Counted from the first letter of the stretch, positions 33,668 through 58,810 are shown. The stretch is 64,000 nt of DNA from Semisulcospira habei (GCA_036245525.1 BTPG01000005.1:211797538-211861537), one strand, 5' to 3'. Made by a program: numbers and translations. The notes: generated by a model not told the origin, from the sequence alone.

Positions 33668-34432
33668 TTGTTACGATTGTGGTTGTGTTATCCTGTGAGA
33701 GCGTGCGTATGTTGATCGTAGGTAACGATCCGATGTTTATTTGAGCTTTCACGGTTACGATTCACGTGCCTTTTTAGTAAGATTTTCTTTTGTTCGTGAG
33801 TACAGCCGTTTTCGTTTTGTGAACGTTCTAGAAAGGTCGCACTGTCTAGTGACATCGTAAGTGTCACGTCGGGTAGTTGGCAACACTTCGCTACATTTTT
33901 CGCTACTGTTTGTTTTCCTGTGCGCGTGTATTGAGCAGCCTTTATTTTGTTTTGGGAATGTTCTCGTACCTTTTTGAGCTATCATGGAACGTGGTGATAG
34001 GGATACCATACTTTTATGTGACTTAATTATACGCTAGAATTTAGAGCTGAAGTGAGCAGCCGAGTTTTTGTAGCCTGTTATAGTATTTCTAGAAAGTTTA
34101 TTTTAATGAGCTTCGGCTGCGTGTTTCGTTCTGATTGGTTGCGTTGTATGATTTCCGTAGACGTTTCTGGAATTTCGTAGTATATATAAGGAGGACGCTA
34201 GGAAAGCCCGTTCGTACATTGTCTTGTTTTGTCAGTTGTAGAGACACGTAGTTTATTGGGAGAGACGCTGTGTATGAGAAACTTTGTGTCGCGGTGTGGA
34301 CATTGCAGAAGAGACTTTGTATCAGTAGTTTGTGTATTTGAAAGTGCATTACTGTGTGGATATCGCATCGCTGAATTAAATATTGTTGGAACTGTTACTC
34401 CAGTATTGTCTACATCCTTAAGCCACGTGTGA
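33668..34432 (+). mobile_element. Possible solo LTR or stray promoter
   Basis: Starts TGTTACGATTGTGG. It contains a TATA-like GTATATATAAGG at about 34180 and a downstream AATTAAAT, the layout of an LTR with U3, TATA and polyadenylation signal. The 3' limit and target duplication could not be fixed, and no internal retroelement genes follow. It may be a plain host promoter. Confidence 0.3.
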
Positions 34433-34554
34433 CGGATTGCAGCTGAACGAGGTTTATTTTAAAGAACTCTACGTGTGTGTTTGGTGTGTTTATCATACTT
34501 CGACTACAACTCCACCACGTAACATATCTAAAGAACAACGGCGACGGAAAAGTG

Positions 34555-34617
34555 AGTGTGTGTGCGTATGTGCGTGCGTGTGTGTGAATGTGCGCGTGTG
34601 TATGCGCGCGTGCGCCT

Positions 34618-34648
<31 letters not shown>

Positions 34649-34662
34649 CGCGCGCGCGCAGA
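34555..34662. repeat. GT- and GC-rich simple repeat
   Basis: Mixed (GT)n and (GC)n, including about 18 bp of pure GC alternation (34640-34660), a potential Z-DNA tract. Confidence 0.9.
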
Positions 34663-34712
34663 TGCGTGAGGATGTTAACACAATGGCATCCTGATGTGTT
34701 CAGTCCACAAAA

Positions 34713-34866
34713 TCCAGACCCAAAAGGTGACTGCCAAGCGTGTAAAATGCAGACAGGAACCCAACGGAGAAAGAAACACGCTTAGAAAAGACAGTTACAT
34801 CACAATTTATTCAATTGTATTGGGGCTGTCATTTCTAAGCGTGTTTCTTTCTCCGTTGGGTTCTTC
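34713..34866. repeat. Family D foldback element (copy 2)
   Basis: TCCAGACCCAAAAGGTGACT at the left; arms GAACCCAACGGAGAAAG and CTTTCTCCGTTGGGTTC around a short loop. Confidence 0.85.
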
Positions 34867-34979
34867 TCCTCCAGTGTGCAGATTTCTACTAAAACTAACT
34901 TACTTCCTGTCTTCATGAATATATAGTTATTTCGGGTTTTCGTTTTCAATCGGCGACATTTCCAAGGAACGGAGACATC

Positions 34980-34982
<3 letters not shown>

Positions 34983-35031
<49 letters not shown>

Positions 35032-35325
35032 CGTTATTATATAGGCGCTTTTTCTTAATTTTTGGGCGAATCGACTCAAAGCGCCGCGAACTGAAAACCC
35101 AACACGCACACTCACGTAACAGACACGGATTTACGCCATTTAAGACAAACAAAGTACAAGACAGACGAAGGGCCAGTTCAGCTACTGAAGTTACAGAGAT
35201 TTTTTTGATCGCTTGTATTTGAAATTTGTAAAGTGGCCTGAAACCGGTACCAAAGTGTGGGGGGTGGAGGGGGTGGGGGTGGGGGTGGAAGAACCGGAGT
35301 ACCCGGAGAAAAAACCCCGATTAAT
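34983..35325 (-). mobile_element. tRNA-derived SINE, truncated
   Basis: Minus-strand copy of the 30926-31353 SINE. It starts with (TAA)n (34984-35030), then CCGTTATTATATAGGCGC, CAAAGCGCCGCGAACTG, GATTTACGCCATTTAAGACA, and stops at ACCCGGAG near 35310-35325. The tRNA head is missing. Confidence 0.82.
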
Positions 35326-35362
35326 ATGATGAATCTGATTAATATGTGGCTTTCGTTTGTTT

Positions 35363-35735
35363 GAGTGAGCTTAGCTGGTTGAAAGTTAGAACTTTAAGGC
35401 AAGGGCTGATAGAGATCAGTAAACTATGTACATGTTTCAGTGAGCTTAGCTGGTTGAAAGTTAGAATATTAGGCTAGGACTGATAGAGATCAGCAAACTA
35501 GTACATGTTTCAGTGAGCTTAGCTGGTTGAAAGTTAGAACTTTAAGGCTAGGACTGATAGAGATCAGTAAACTATGTACATGTTTCAGTGAGCTTAGCTG
35601 GTTGAAAGTTAGAACTTTAAGGCTAGGACTGATAGAGATCATCTAACTAGTACATGTTTCAGTGAGCTTAGCTGGTTGAAAGTTAGAACTTTAAGGCTAG
35701 GACTGATAGAGATCCGTAAACTATGTACATGATTT
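35363..35735. repeat. Tandem repeat, five copies of about 75 bp
   Basis: Units begin GTGAGCTTAGCTGGTTGAAA at 35365, 35440, 35513, 35588 and 35662 (spacings 73-75 bp). They differ by a few substitutions, such as AGTAAAC versus AGCAAAC. Non-coding. Confidence 0.9.
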
Positions 35736-35737
35736 TG

Positions 35738-35950
35738 TTAACACATTCAGCCGCGACACACCACAGCAAGATAAGACTCGACCATGATAGTTCAAGGGTG
35801 GTGCCAGAATAGCTTGGCGAATATAGGCGTCAAGCTATTCTGGCACCACCCTTAAACTATCATGGTCGATCTGTCTCCTGAATTGTCATGCAGTCCTCAG
35901 AGGACAACTCCAAACTGGGGGTATTTCGTACCTGGGACGCAACGAGTTAA
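35738..35950. repeat. TTAA foldback element, family A (copy 9)
   Basis: TTAACACATTCAGCCGCG and GCAACGAGTTAA ends. Centre GGCGAATATAGGCGTC, one of the few altered cores. Confidence 0.86.
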
Positions 35951-36024
35951 CAGAAAACAAATAAGATTATGAAGCTTCCCATTCAATAAACCTGCATGTC
36001 CAGTCAAGGAGTGCTCGCTTTGTT

Positions 36025-36047
36025 TGATACAGACAGTATAATAATAA

Positions 36048-36097
<50 letters not shown>

Positions 36098-36135
36098 ACT
36101 TGTATAGCGCCTAACCTCGGATTAGACCTGTAGGC
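36025..36135 (-). mobile_element. SINE or LINE 3' tail with (TAA)n
   Basis: (TAA)n followed by GAGTACTTGTATAGCGCCTA and AGGCGCTTAAC, the common minus-strand tail of short interspersed elements here. The body cannot be delimited past the AT repeat. Confidence 0.55.
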
Positions 36136-36226
36136 GCTTAACAAAAGCTAACTGTACAAAAATAACTCATTACAAAAACGTAATTTACCACCAAAAAATA
36201 AACAAAATATATACATATACATATAG

Positions 36227-36347
<121 letters not shown>

Positions 36348-36422
36348 ACGCACTCTAGAAACAATCTACAAAGTCACTATTAAAAATACTACGCTTTTAT
36401 GGACTTATACTCGCACGCGCGT

Positions 36423-36501
<79 letters not shown>
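36423..36501. repeat. (CA)n microsatellite
   Basis: About 39 CA units, 78 bp from the AT microsatellite. Confidence 0.95.
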
Positions 36502-36502
<1 letters not shown>

Positions 36503-37215
36503 CTGCTAATAGAGATAGAGAGGACTTCAACATGACAGGTCTGTGTCAAAAGTCATTCGTAGCAGACAGAAAAAAAGATGGGTCTTTAGGGCTCTTTAGT
36601 GTAACACAACCCTAACTACAACAAGCGTCTCAACGGACGTGAAACAAAAATCTACGAAGAGGACTGGGAAGTTGTACAGAGTTACTGTAAGTACTGTTAA
36701 GTCACAGCCAATATAAATAATGAACAAGAAAGATGCTGGAGGGCATTTCGTTATCTTGCAGTTTAGGGTGTGGTGCGTTTGTTCGTTCAGTTGTTTGATT
36801 GATTGGCTTGTTGTTTTGTTGGTTGATTAGATGGTTGCTTGGTTCCTTGCTGGGTTCCTTTGTTGCTTGCTTTTTACTTGTTGTTTTTTGGTTTATTGCT
36901 AATCGTAGGGATCAGACGAGCACTACTCAGTGTCAAGTCCACAAACCACCACTCATATTAAACAACCAAGAGCGTGAGGTGAATCTGTCAAACCCCACGA
37001 AGCACGTCCTGGGTGATCGAAACACCATCTGCTGGACAAAATGAAGCACATTTGAAACAGTATCTCGGGTATTGACAGCTGAAGTATATGAGGAGAACGC
37101 GCTACCGCGAACGACTAAGCACTCTATGCGTCATCGTGCTCAAGGCAAGATTGGCCTCCCCTCGGCTAGTTTCTGCTGTGTTAGAACTGCAGATGACTCA
37201 TTACTTAAAGGTCAT
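36502..37215. other. Intergenic spacer downstream of gene B
   Basis: No gene recognised. There is a GTTT/GATT-rich stretch near 36775-36890 and otherwise unassigned sequence. Confidence 0.4.
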
Positions 37216-37220
37216 AGTTC

Positions 37221-37290
37221 GAAGGCCGCCGTTGGTCCGCGCACGGCCGTGCGCGGTCCAACGGCGGCCGACGGCCTTTTGCGCATCGGG
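37221..37290. repeat. Foldback element, family C
   Basis: Core GCGCACGGCCGTGCGC, arms GGCCGCCGTTGG, right end GGCCTTTTGCGCATCGGG. Confidence 0.87.
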
Positions 37291-37584
37291 TATGCATCAG
37301 ACGGCTGACAGTATGCATAGAAAGAGGGATGCGTTTTGCATCGACCTGTTTTTAAATGTTCGGCAAAACTTGAGTAACCAAACACATATGCGTGTAAAAA
37401 ACATATTATTTTTTTAATATAGAGAGCAAACTGTGGTAAATTTATGTGCAGTTGCAATCCTAGTCACAATGATCCGCTATAAACACGAAGCAATGAAGTA
37501 ATAGTAATGCATATCATCCATACACGTCTTTCCGAAATAAATAAGTAGAAAAACGTTAAATATAAAAAAAACAAAAAAGCTAAT

Positions 37585-37690
<106 letters not shown>

Positions 37691-37795
37691 CAAACGTAAA
37701 TAAAAAATGTTGACTTTACAGCAAGATTTATTTTTTTAAAGATTCTAGAGATTCAAGATATTCAATGGATATTTTTGATACATCACATACCAACT

Positions 37796-37898
37796 GCGCA
37801 AAAGGCCATGGGGCCGATGTCAGCCACCGTTGACCCGCTAATCAAGAGCGTGCGCGGGCCAACGGAGGCCGACGTCGGCCCTATGGCCTTTTGCGCTT
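37796..37898. repeat. Foldback element, family C
   Basis: GCGCAAAAGGCCATGGGGCC and complement; centre TAATCAAGAGCGTGCG is disrupted. Confidence 0.82.
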
Positions 37899-38341
37899 TG
37901 AGTACTCATAAAACAAAGAGGTAAAAGGATTAGTAAGAAACATAATCATAAAAATTAGATCACAAATAAGACCGATAATAATATAGTCATTATACACATC
38001 ACATTCTGACTACATATCACATAAAATATGTAAGCCAATTATTCCAAATATCACATTAAATATCACAATACACCACAGCAGGGGGAGGGGGAAGGGGCAG
38101 TCGCGGGGGCTGATATACATAGACCGCACGACCTGCATCGACCATGAAAGTTCAATGGTGCTCCAGATGAAACTTTAACTTCACGTGAGCAATTGCATCG
38201 TACCTCCCACTCAAGGATTGGCTAGAATGCTATGGGGTTTCCCCGTACTGTTTCAAGTGTACGTCACATGTCGCGCGCAGGTCACTAGGTCAGAGAGCAA
38301 GAAAAAGAATGCCACACGCGGATATTGTTTTGCTGCTTTCT

Positions 38342-38384
38342 CAACAAACAAACAAACAAACAAACAAACAAACAAACAAAAAAA
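38342..38384. repeat. (CAAA)n microsatellite
   Basis: Ten or so ACAA units followed by an A run, downstream of gene B. Confidence 0.9.
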
Positions 38385-38533
38385 CTAGTTTACTGAAAAA
38401 TCTAAGCCCGTAGTAAACATATTCACGAGTAATGTTTCTACATTTTCTTTTAAACACACACATAAAGAGTTCGCTTTTACTTCCGGGTCATCCTGCATAG
38501 GTCAATTTCCCCATCTACGTCTTTCTGGATAGA

Positions 38534-52301
<13,768 letters not shown>

Positions 52302-52339
52302 GTCGTGCTGTCGCCAAAACAACAAAATCATCCGCTTTC

Positions 52340-52560
52340 CCGCAACACGAACGAACACTCACGTACTTGATACTTTGCTGCACACAGAACACGTCTGCGC
52401 AGAATGCCAGAGGCGGTCCGAGACAGAAACAACATGTTGAGATAAAGTGCCTGATTGGATACCGATGTTTTCATCAACTGCAAAATCAAACAAACGAAGA
52501 TGCATCCTGTCACCTCTTCACTAAACGTCGTCAGTCTGTGAGAGGCACAGACACTATGGC
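52340..52560 (-). promoter_or_regulatory. Upstream block of gene B shared with gene A
   Basis: Resembles 31690-31930. Shared pieces include ACATGTTGAGATAAAGTGCC, CTGATTGGA and TCACCTCTTC. Probable 5' flank or UTR conserved through the gene duplication. Confidence 0.4.
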
Positions 52561-52675
52561 TGCAACGGGTGAAGGGACAAATTCATTTTGCTGATCACAA
52601 TTACATCTGTACTACTAATGTGGGGAAGTCAGCGGGCGTTATAGTCCCATCACTGACGAAATGATGAACAACACA

Positions 52676-52765
52676 CGTCTGTAAGAAACGTAGATCCTCG
52701 TGATGGCCCGCAGGTGCAGGGGCTCACGAGGATCTAAGCCTATTGCAGGCGATAATTTGTATTTA
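52676..52765. repeat. Foldback element, family B, partial
   Basis: GTAGATCCTCGTGATGG and GGGGCTCACGAGGATCTAAG arms. Confidence 0.7.
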
Positions 52766-53040
52766 TGTTACCTGCACGGCGAGGCTCTTTAGCACTGAAA
52801 TTTAAATAACAACAATTTCTTAAACTCAGTCAGCAGCCATGGTGATTGATAAATGAAATGTTCGGCGCGTACCTTTGTATGAGACAAGTCACGTTTCTGA
52901 ACACGCTCCATCATCACAAGAAGATTTTGTTTGCACGTGGCCCAAGGTAGGCTTGTGTAACCTTTTGTTCTGAGAGGGGCAGGCACAGCCCCAACACTAC
53001 CTTCCGTGTGGAAGAACTCTACAGAATGGGACATGTTTTT
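52766..53040 (-). other. Unassigned sequence with one possible exon
   Basis: A minus-strand frame starting at 53034 (MSHSVEFFHTEG) runs to a GTACGC donor-like site near 52872. There is no paralogous copy or family match to support it. Confidence 0.25.
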
Positions 53041-53044
53041 TTAT

Positions 53045-53410
53045 TGGCCGCAAGAGGCAAGCATTCTTATGAGTCATTTCGTCTGTAGCGGCTCTTGAGA
53101 ATCAATGTCTCGTGCTGATACCAGGGACTGACTGAGAAACTGACTCTAAATGGATAGAAGCCATTAACCCCTTCCCTGCCACGGCATCTACATTGTTGTT
53201 TCTGAAATGTTTTTTTTTTTTAATTTAACGACCAAAAGGCAAAAGCGTTCAAGAGAGATGCATTGTATAATATATTAGTTATTGGTCGCAAGGGATTGCT
53301 ACACGGAGCCTTTAGGCCTGAGGGAGGTCAAAAGAACCATTGTACCCCGAAGGCCGATGAGGGGTACAATGATTCCTTTGACCTCCCAAATGCCTAGAAG
53401 CTTAGGGTCC
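53045..53410. repeat. Two decayed foldback elements
   Basis: 53045-53170: family B-like CTTATGAGTCATTTCG and GGCTCTTGAGAATC. 53325-53410: arms GGTCAAAAGAACCATTGTAC and TACAATGATTCCTTTGACC. Confidence 0.6.
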
Positions 53411-53671
53411 GTGCGGCAAGCCCCTGCTACGAGTAACGTATTTGTTTTCATTCCCCCACTATTTTCGTAAAAGAAATCACGACGAAATATTCCCACCTGG
53501 ATCACGCCAGACATGACTGACGTAAAAGGAATATACATTTATACATAATAGACTTATGACGTAATTAAAAATATTTTGTTTCGAAAAACACTAAGTAACT
53601 TTGTACTTTAGAATGATGATGATGATGTTTAAAAAGGGATCGGGACTTCCAGCTTTCGCTGATTTCGTCCA

Positions 53672-53698
53672 GGGGGGGGGGGGGGGGGGGGGGGGGGC
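53672..53698. repeat. G homopolymer
   Basis: About 27 G; length is likely uncertain in the assembly. Confidence 0.9.
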
Positions 53699-53909
53699 AG
53701 AACCGTACTTTAGAACGTTTTTGGTGATCTTTTATAGAACAAAAATGGCATTCAAGACGCGTCAGAAAGAGGACTACAAAAAGTCCGTCATTTGTCGCTA
53801 CAAGGGTTTTTGTAGCTCGGTCATGTGGTACAGTTTGCGCTAATGGGATTGGTCGTGTGACGTATGGATGAAAACAATGGACGTTGCAGCGCTTTACAAG
53901 TGGACTGGT

Positions 53910-54020
53910 CTCATCAACAGACATATATCCTCATGAGCCCCCGCAGTCGCGGGGGCTCATGAGGATCTATGTCTCTTGTAGTTGGATCATGTTCACTTTT
54001 CTCGGCAGACGCTCAAAATA
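53910..54020. repeat. Foldback element, family B
   Basis: TCATGAGCCCCCGC, AGTC, GCGGGGGCTCATGAGG, with flanking ACATATATCC and GATCTATGTC. Confidence 0.82.
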
Positions 54021-54056
54021 AAAGAACAAAACCAAACTAGAGGCTTTCCGAGTCCG

Positions 54057-54365
54057 AAATAGCTTAGGCGGTTAAACGTCGGAGCACTAGAGCGAAGGGA
54101 ATCGCCGGGTCGTGGGTTCGAATTCCGTCCCGGCCCCGGTAGCTGGACTCACAATCCAGGGGGAAAAAAACGGATTTGTTCAATAGCATGTCTATTGAAA
54201 GATTCTGGTAAATCAAAGTGGCACAGTTTGAGTGCGCCTGAGTTGATCAGTGTTCAGGTCGTACTCCATAGGCAATAGAGTTCCCTGTCCCCCATAAACC
54301 CGCCCGTCAGGGCCGTGCATTATCACTTCGGTGCCGTGGACGTTAAACCCGGAACTAATCAATTA
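54057..54365 (+). mobile_element. tRNA-derived SINE, second family
   Basis: A box TAGCTTAGGCGGTTAAACG and B box GGGTTCGAATTCC in a tRNA-like head, then a body ending GTGCCGTGGACGTTAAACCC. Unrelated in its body to the 30926-31353 SINE. Confidence 0.7.
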
Positions 54366-54464
54366 GAGGCTATCCTCACAACAGACTTTGTTGGTTATGG
54401 TTCATCCCCTCTAGCTATGGACTTTTAGATTTTAGCAGTCCTTCGTGGCACCTGTTCTTGTCAC

Positions 54465-54851
<387 letters not shown>

Positions 54852-54861
54852 NNNNNNNNNN
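54852..54861. other. Assembly gap of 10 N with inverted flanks
   Basis: The 225 bp on each side are inverted copies (54627-54851 and 54862-55086) with one visible mismatch. Gene C exons 5-7 are expected in this interval and are not found. Confidence 0.9.
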
Positions 54862-55122
54862 TGTTGAGTGTTACTATTATCTTGTGTATATAATTTTTTT
54901 TTAAATTTTATTATTATTTTGTTTTTATTTTTTTAAACATGATTGTTGCATGAAATAATGTGTGTAAATATAATTCTTTATTATTATTATTATTAAACCT
55001 ATTTTATGTTGTAGATGTTAGCAACGGCAAGTTTGTAAAATGACGATTTGTTTCTGTCAAAACATTTTACCGTTGATAAATAAAGTTTCATCATCATCAT
55101 CATCTCTCTCTCTCTCTCTTAT

Positions 55123-55209
<87 letters not shown>
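54862..55209 (+). mobile_element. LINE 3' end joined to (TC)n, right arm
   Basis: Ends GATAAATAAAGTTTCATC, more TCA units, then (TC)n with one TTATTC interruption to 55209. Confidence 0.78.
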
Positions 55210-55221
<12 letters not shown>

Positions 55222-55439
55222 CTTATCAGCTTTGTTTGAATGAAGAGTTAAATCGATCAACTTTGATTCCGTGGTAAAATCAACGCTACGTTTCTCATAA
55301 ATCCAAGGAACACACATGTAAACTGGGCAAGCAAGAGGCGGAGAACGTCACCAGCCCCGCATTGTGCCTCCTACAGGTGGTTCTTCTCATTTTCTTGGCC
55401 ACGACGGAGTCAACAAACAGGATTTGATTTTGCGCTCAC

Positions 55440-55676
55440 CTGAATGAAAGGCGTGGAAGGCCAGCAAGGGGAAAGAACCGGCGCAGACCATGCATAATGT
55501 TGTGCAGTGGTCCCCCCGTAGATGTAACCGGAGAAGGGTCTGCAAGCGAGTGGCGTGGAGCTACAAGCGGCGTTCCCCTGCAGACGAATATAGCCGTTGG
55601 CGCCTTGGTTCAGCCGGATCGTCTTCGGCGTGTAGGAAGTGCTGGACGTCCCCGTGGTGGAACTAGGGCTGGGGAA
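55440..55676 (-). CDS. Gene C exon 4
   Basis: 237 bp, phase 0, acceptor TGTGTGCAG, donor GTGAGC. Nearly identical to gene B exon 4 (FPSPSSTTGTSST, YAWSAPVLSPCWPSTP). Confidence 0.85.
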
Positions 55677-58600
55677 CTGCACACAGACAAAAACAATGAA
55701 CAAAAATGAACTGTGATTATCACGAAATTCAGACCAAAAGTGGAACTGCCAAACGTATAAAATGCAAGGGACTAAGAAACAAAAAAGGAAACACCCTTTG
55801 GAAAAAGAGAGTAATTCTTTCTTCGTCAGCTGTTTCCTGTGACGATATTGAGTATTGCTATGTCGCAGCAGACGACGCGTGTGAACGAGTGAACATAAAT
55901 ATGTGTAAAAGAGTTATACCACTTTGTAAATCATTCCCAGTAAGCAAAACGTTTTCGGGCCCACGACGAGGCAGTGGGCCCGCGCACGGCTGTGCGCGGG
56001 CCCACTGCCTCGTCGTGGGCCCGAAAACGTTTTGCTACTGGGGCTGCCCGTGCACATTTCCGTTGGAATAAATATGGTAGTTGGAAACACAGGACTGTGT
56101 TTGTTAGATATTGCCTATGAAAGGAACCCAAAAGACGTGCAATTTACCTTCATTGTCACGCAGTTCAATAAGCACAACGCGGCGACACATTGTCTAATCC
56201 AGTATAGGGCTCGGGAAGTTCCCCGCGTTGCCTAGGAGCATCGGCGCGTCAGCCGCCGTCTTAAGAGGATATGATAGCCTTTAGGTAGTAGCAAAGAAGT
56301 GTTTCAACACTTTTTTTTTCATGTTTCTTCCTCTTTGAAGACAAACAAAAACAGGTTCTGGTTAGCGGTTTCCTACGGTAATGGCAAGATTTGCTGTTAT
56401 TGTCTATAGAACGTCAGGACGTTCCTGACATTATCCTGACAGCGATTTCCCAATGAGCGCCTTAGTCCCGTATCCTCACAAGATGGCCGCCACGACCAGC
56501 GAGATAACGTCAGCTTCCCGAACCCTATCGAATCTTTGCTTGTGTCACTTGACATTTTCTAAGTCCTTTGTTCTGTTCTTCTCAGATGCTGCCACAAGCT
56601 GTCTGTAATTTGTGCATTTTCTTCCTCTCACTGGCCTAGTTGCGGCAGCCATTTTTCAACACTGAGTGCAACTTCTTCGATTTGCGACCAGGGGTAGCCC
56701 TCTTTGCACGCAAATTCGGGCCGGATATCTAAAAAAAAAAAAGGGGGCGCATTTCACAGCGCACGGGGTGTAAACGAAGTTAAGAGTGCAGGGACAATGG
56801 TTTACTAGTTATGTAAGCGGCGAATGACACAACCCAGGCAGCACGGGATCCTGGCACCATATGGGACCCATGTGTCCAGCCCACTTACATACGGGACCCG
56901 TATAGCCTGCAGGGGTCCATCGTGGTACCAGGAGGCTTGCCCATTTACAAGCCCGCTGACCCGACGATCCGCGCTACCTGCTTACTACCCACATAATCCC
57001 CATTTCATGCTTGCCATGCTAGCCCCGCTGTCTTGCCCTGTAGCTATCACAGACCTAAAAATAGCACAGACTCGGGCGCTGCGGGCGTGCGTGTCTGCCT
57101 GCGGTAGAACACTAGGACATTCAAACTGCAGCCAGTATGTTCCGTTTGATATCCTGGGAACATGTGGGGGCATCTGGGATTTATCCTGACAACATCATGT
57201 CAGCCCATACGGGGCCCATTTGGGACCTATTTGCACATCCCACATCGGCCCCATATAGGCAGCACATATCGGCCCCATATGTCACCTCGCATGGGACCCA
57301 TACGGGACCCATAAGGCTGTGTTGACTGGGAAGTCACTAGGAAAAGCTCCACGCGATCTGGCGCCTCCAAAATGATCGGGAATATATTTTTAACCCATTC
57401 ACTGCCGAGAAAAAAGCAGGCACGATCCAAATGCAAGAGACATGGATCATCATGAGCCACCGCGACTGCGGGGCTCATGAGGATCTATGCCTCTTGTTGA
57501 GACCAATTTGCATCCATGTCGCTTGGACGGTGTTGGCTTTTGGTCGTTGAATGAACCAAGATTTCAGGAACAAAAATGTACGTACAGCGAACTAGATAGG
57601 TAGGAAAAGCGTTAATCTAACGACACAAATGTTGATAGGCTTGGCGTCTGGACTCGCACAATTTCAACAAAACATGAGGTACATGCATCAAGCTCTCCGT
57701 CCCTAACACAGGACATAGACGTAGACACAAGATAGGAGTCATTCCTCAATCAGAATCAGATCAAAGACAGTATTCTGTTAGCCCATTTGACAGTAGCTTG
57801 CACCCCTGTATAGTAAGGACTACATGAACCGTTTCTCTGGATCGTCCGGACCACTGCGGCATGCGTCCTAGTAGCAGTCGTACTGATGATACCGGATGAG
57901 TGCCTCGTGCTGTGAATGCCAGTGCCCAGTAAGCAATAATCATCGAGCACACGACGACCGCAATGGGCCCGCGCACGACTGTGCGCGGGCCCACTGCGGT
58001 CGTCGTGTGCCCGAAGACGTTTTGCTAGTGTGGTCAGTACCACTGCGGCTGTCTTGGCTCATGACAATCGTACCCCTCTTGCAGATGAAGCAGGCTGGGC
58101 GAATACACGGAAGCCCGTGAAAAGTTTGACCTACTTCGTTTGGACTAACCTTTATTGTCCGTAACGTGTTTGTAGCGTGGAGTGACTCTCCTAGCTCGGT
58201 ATGTACAGAAGGAGTGCGGCGGCATTATGTTTTAAGGGTACGGGTAAGCGACATGACGGTTACTCAAATGTACTCTTTTTAACCAATAGCTTTCTAATGT
58301 TATACCTGGCTTCCTGATGCAGACAAGTAGGTTGCAGACTTTATCTCCGTAACAAACACCAGATCTCGCTCTGTGGAGTCTCCAAAGAAGATAAACACGT
58401 CGTAACAACTCTGCCACGCCGACACGGGAAGGGGGACAACCATGACTAATTCGGCATTGATGGCGTCGGGTTTGACAAACTGCGCCACCAGGACCGGCCT
58501 AGTAGAGACGATTTCCACAGGAGTGATGGACGTGCGTGTGAACGAGAACACTTTTCTGGCAGACGACGTGTAGGTGGCGCCATTGTAGGTGAAGCTGGTG

Positions 58601-58717
58601 GCTACGTCCCCGGTGATGACTTTTAATACTTCCATCGGAGGTCCGGCACAAGCTGTATCACCATGCAGAACATATCTGTAACGATAGTGAGCAAAGACAT
58701 CACCATGCAGAACATAC
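55440..58717 (-). CDS. Gene C: IgGFc-binding-domain gene, exons 3 and 4 only
   Basis: Partial gene. Exon 3 is 58675-58306 (or from 58717 with the alternative acceptor) and exon 4 is 55676-55440; both are open and phases match genes A and B. Exons 1 and 2 should lie beyond the right edge or have been displaced by the retroelements at 62-64 kb. Exons 5-7 should lie left of 55440, where only LINE sequence and a gap are present. It may be functional in the real genome if the gap hides the 3' exons. Confidence 0.75.
55725..55815. repeat. Diverged family D half-element (gene C copy)
   Basis: TTCAGACCAAAAGTGGAACT and CGTATAAAATGCAAGGG. Same remnant as 44345-44430. Confidence 0.6.
55943..56036. repeat. 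Foldback element, family C, near-perfect
   Basis: 94-bp palindrome from AGCAAAACGTTTTCGGGCC to its complement, with centre GCGCACGGCTGTGCGC. Confidence 0.92.
56037..56832. other. Extra block in gene C copy, left part
   Basis: Absent from the gene B copy. No ORF or family recognised; contains a short poly(A) tract at about 56732-56742. Confidence 0.45.
56833..57330. mobile_element. Short DNA-transposon-like element, CCCAG termini
   Basis: Begins CCCAGGCAGCACGGGATC and ends CTGTGTTGACTGGG, i.e. CCCAGNCARCAC inverted termini. The subterminal regions are full of GGGACCCATA and CATATGGGACC-like repeats. No transposase. The family was not identified. Confidence 0.55.
57390..57615. repeat. TTAA foldback element, family B, complete
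   Basis: TTAACCCATTCACTGCC and GGAAAAGCGTTAA ends, core arms TCATGAGCCACCGCG and GCGGGGCTCATGAGG. Confidence 0.85.
57931..58026. repeat. Foldback element, family C, second of the pair
   Basis: AGCAATAATCATCGAGC to GAAGACGTTTTGCT, inner arms ACGACGACCGCA and TGCGGTCGTCGT, centre GCGCACGACTGTGCGC. Confidence 0.88.
58306..58675 (-). CDS. Gene C exon 3 with duplicated acceptor
   Basis: 370 bp from the proximal acceptor, donor GTATAA. It includes YVLHGD, VLKVITGD, TPVEIVSTRPVLVAQFVKPD and VPLPVSAWQSCYDVFIFFGD. A 42-bp tandem duplication places a second acceptor at 58717; using it would add 14 codons in frame, with no stop. Confidence 0.84.
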
Positions 58718-58810
58718 CTGTAACGATAGTGAGCAAAGACAGTTACTCATGTATTGTGTACGCGCTATCCGCACGCTTTATTTAAAAGACATGCCAGTTT
58801 TTTCACAGTC

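Noticed and set aside
52874..53034. Extra 5' exon of gene B
   Set aside because: A start codon and donor-like site exist, but gene A has no counterpart and exon 1 at 52301 already supplies a start and signal peptide.
54852..54861. Gap flanks as a genuine giant foldback element
   Set aside because: The arms are LINE 3' ends, each leading to GA/TC microsatellite, and the centre is only N. An assembly join explains it more simply.
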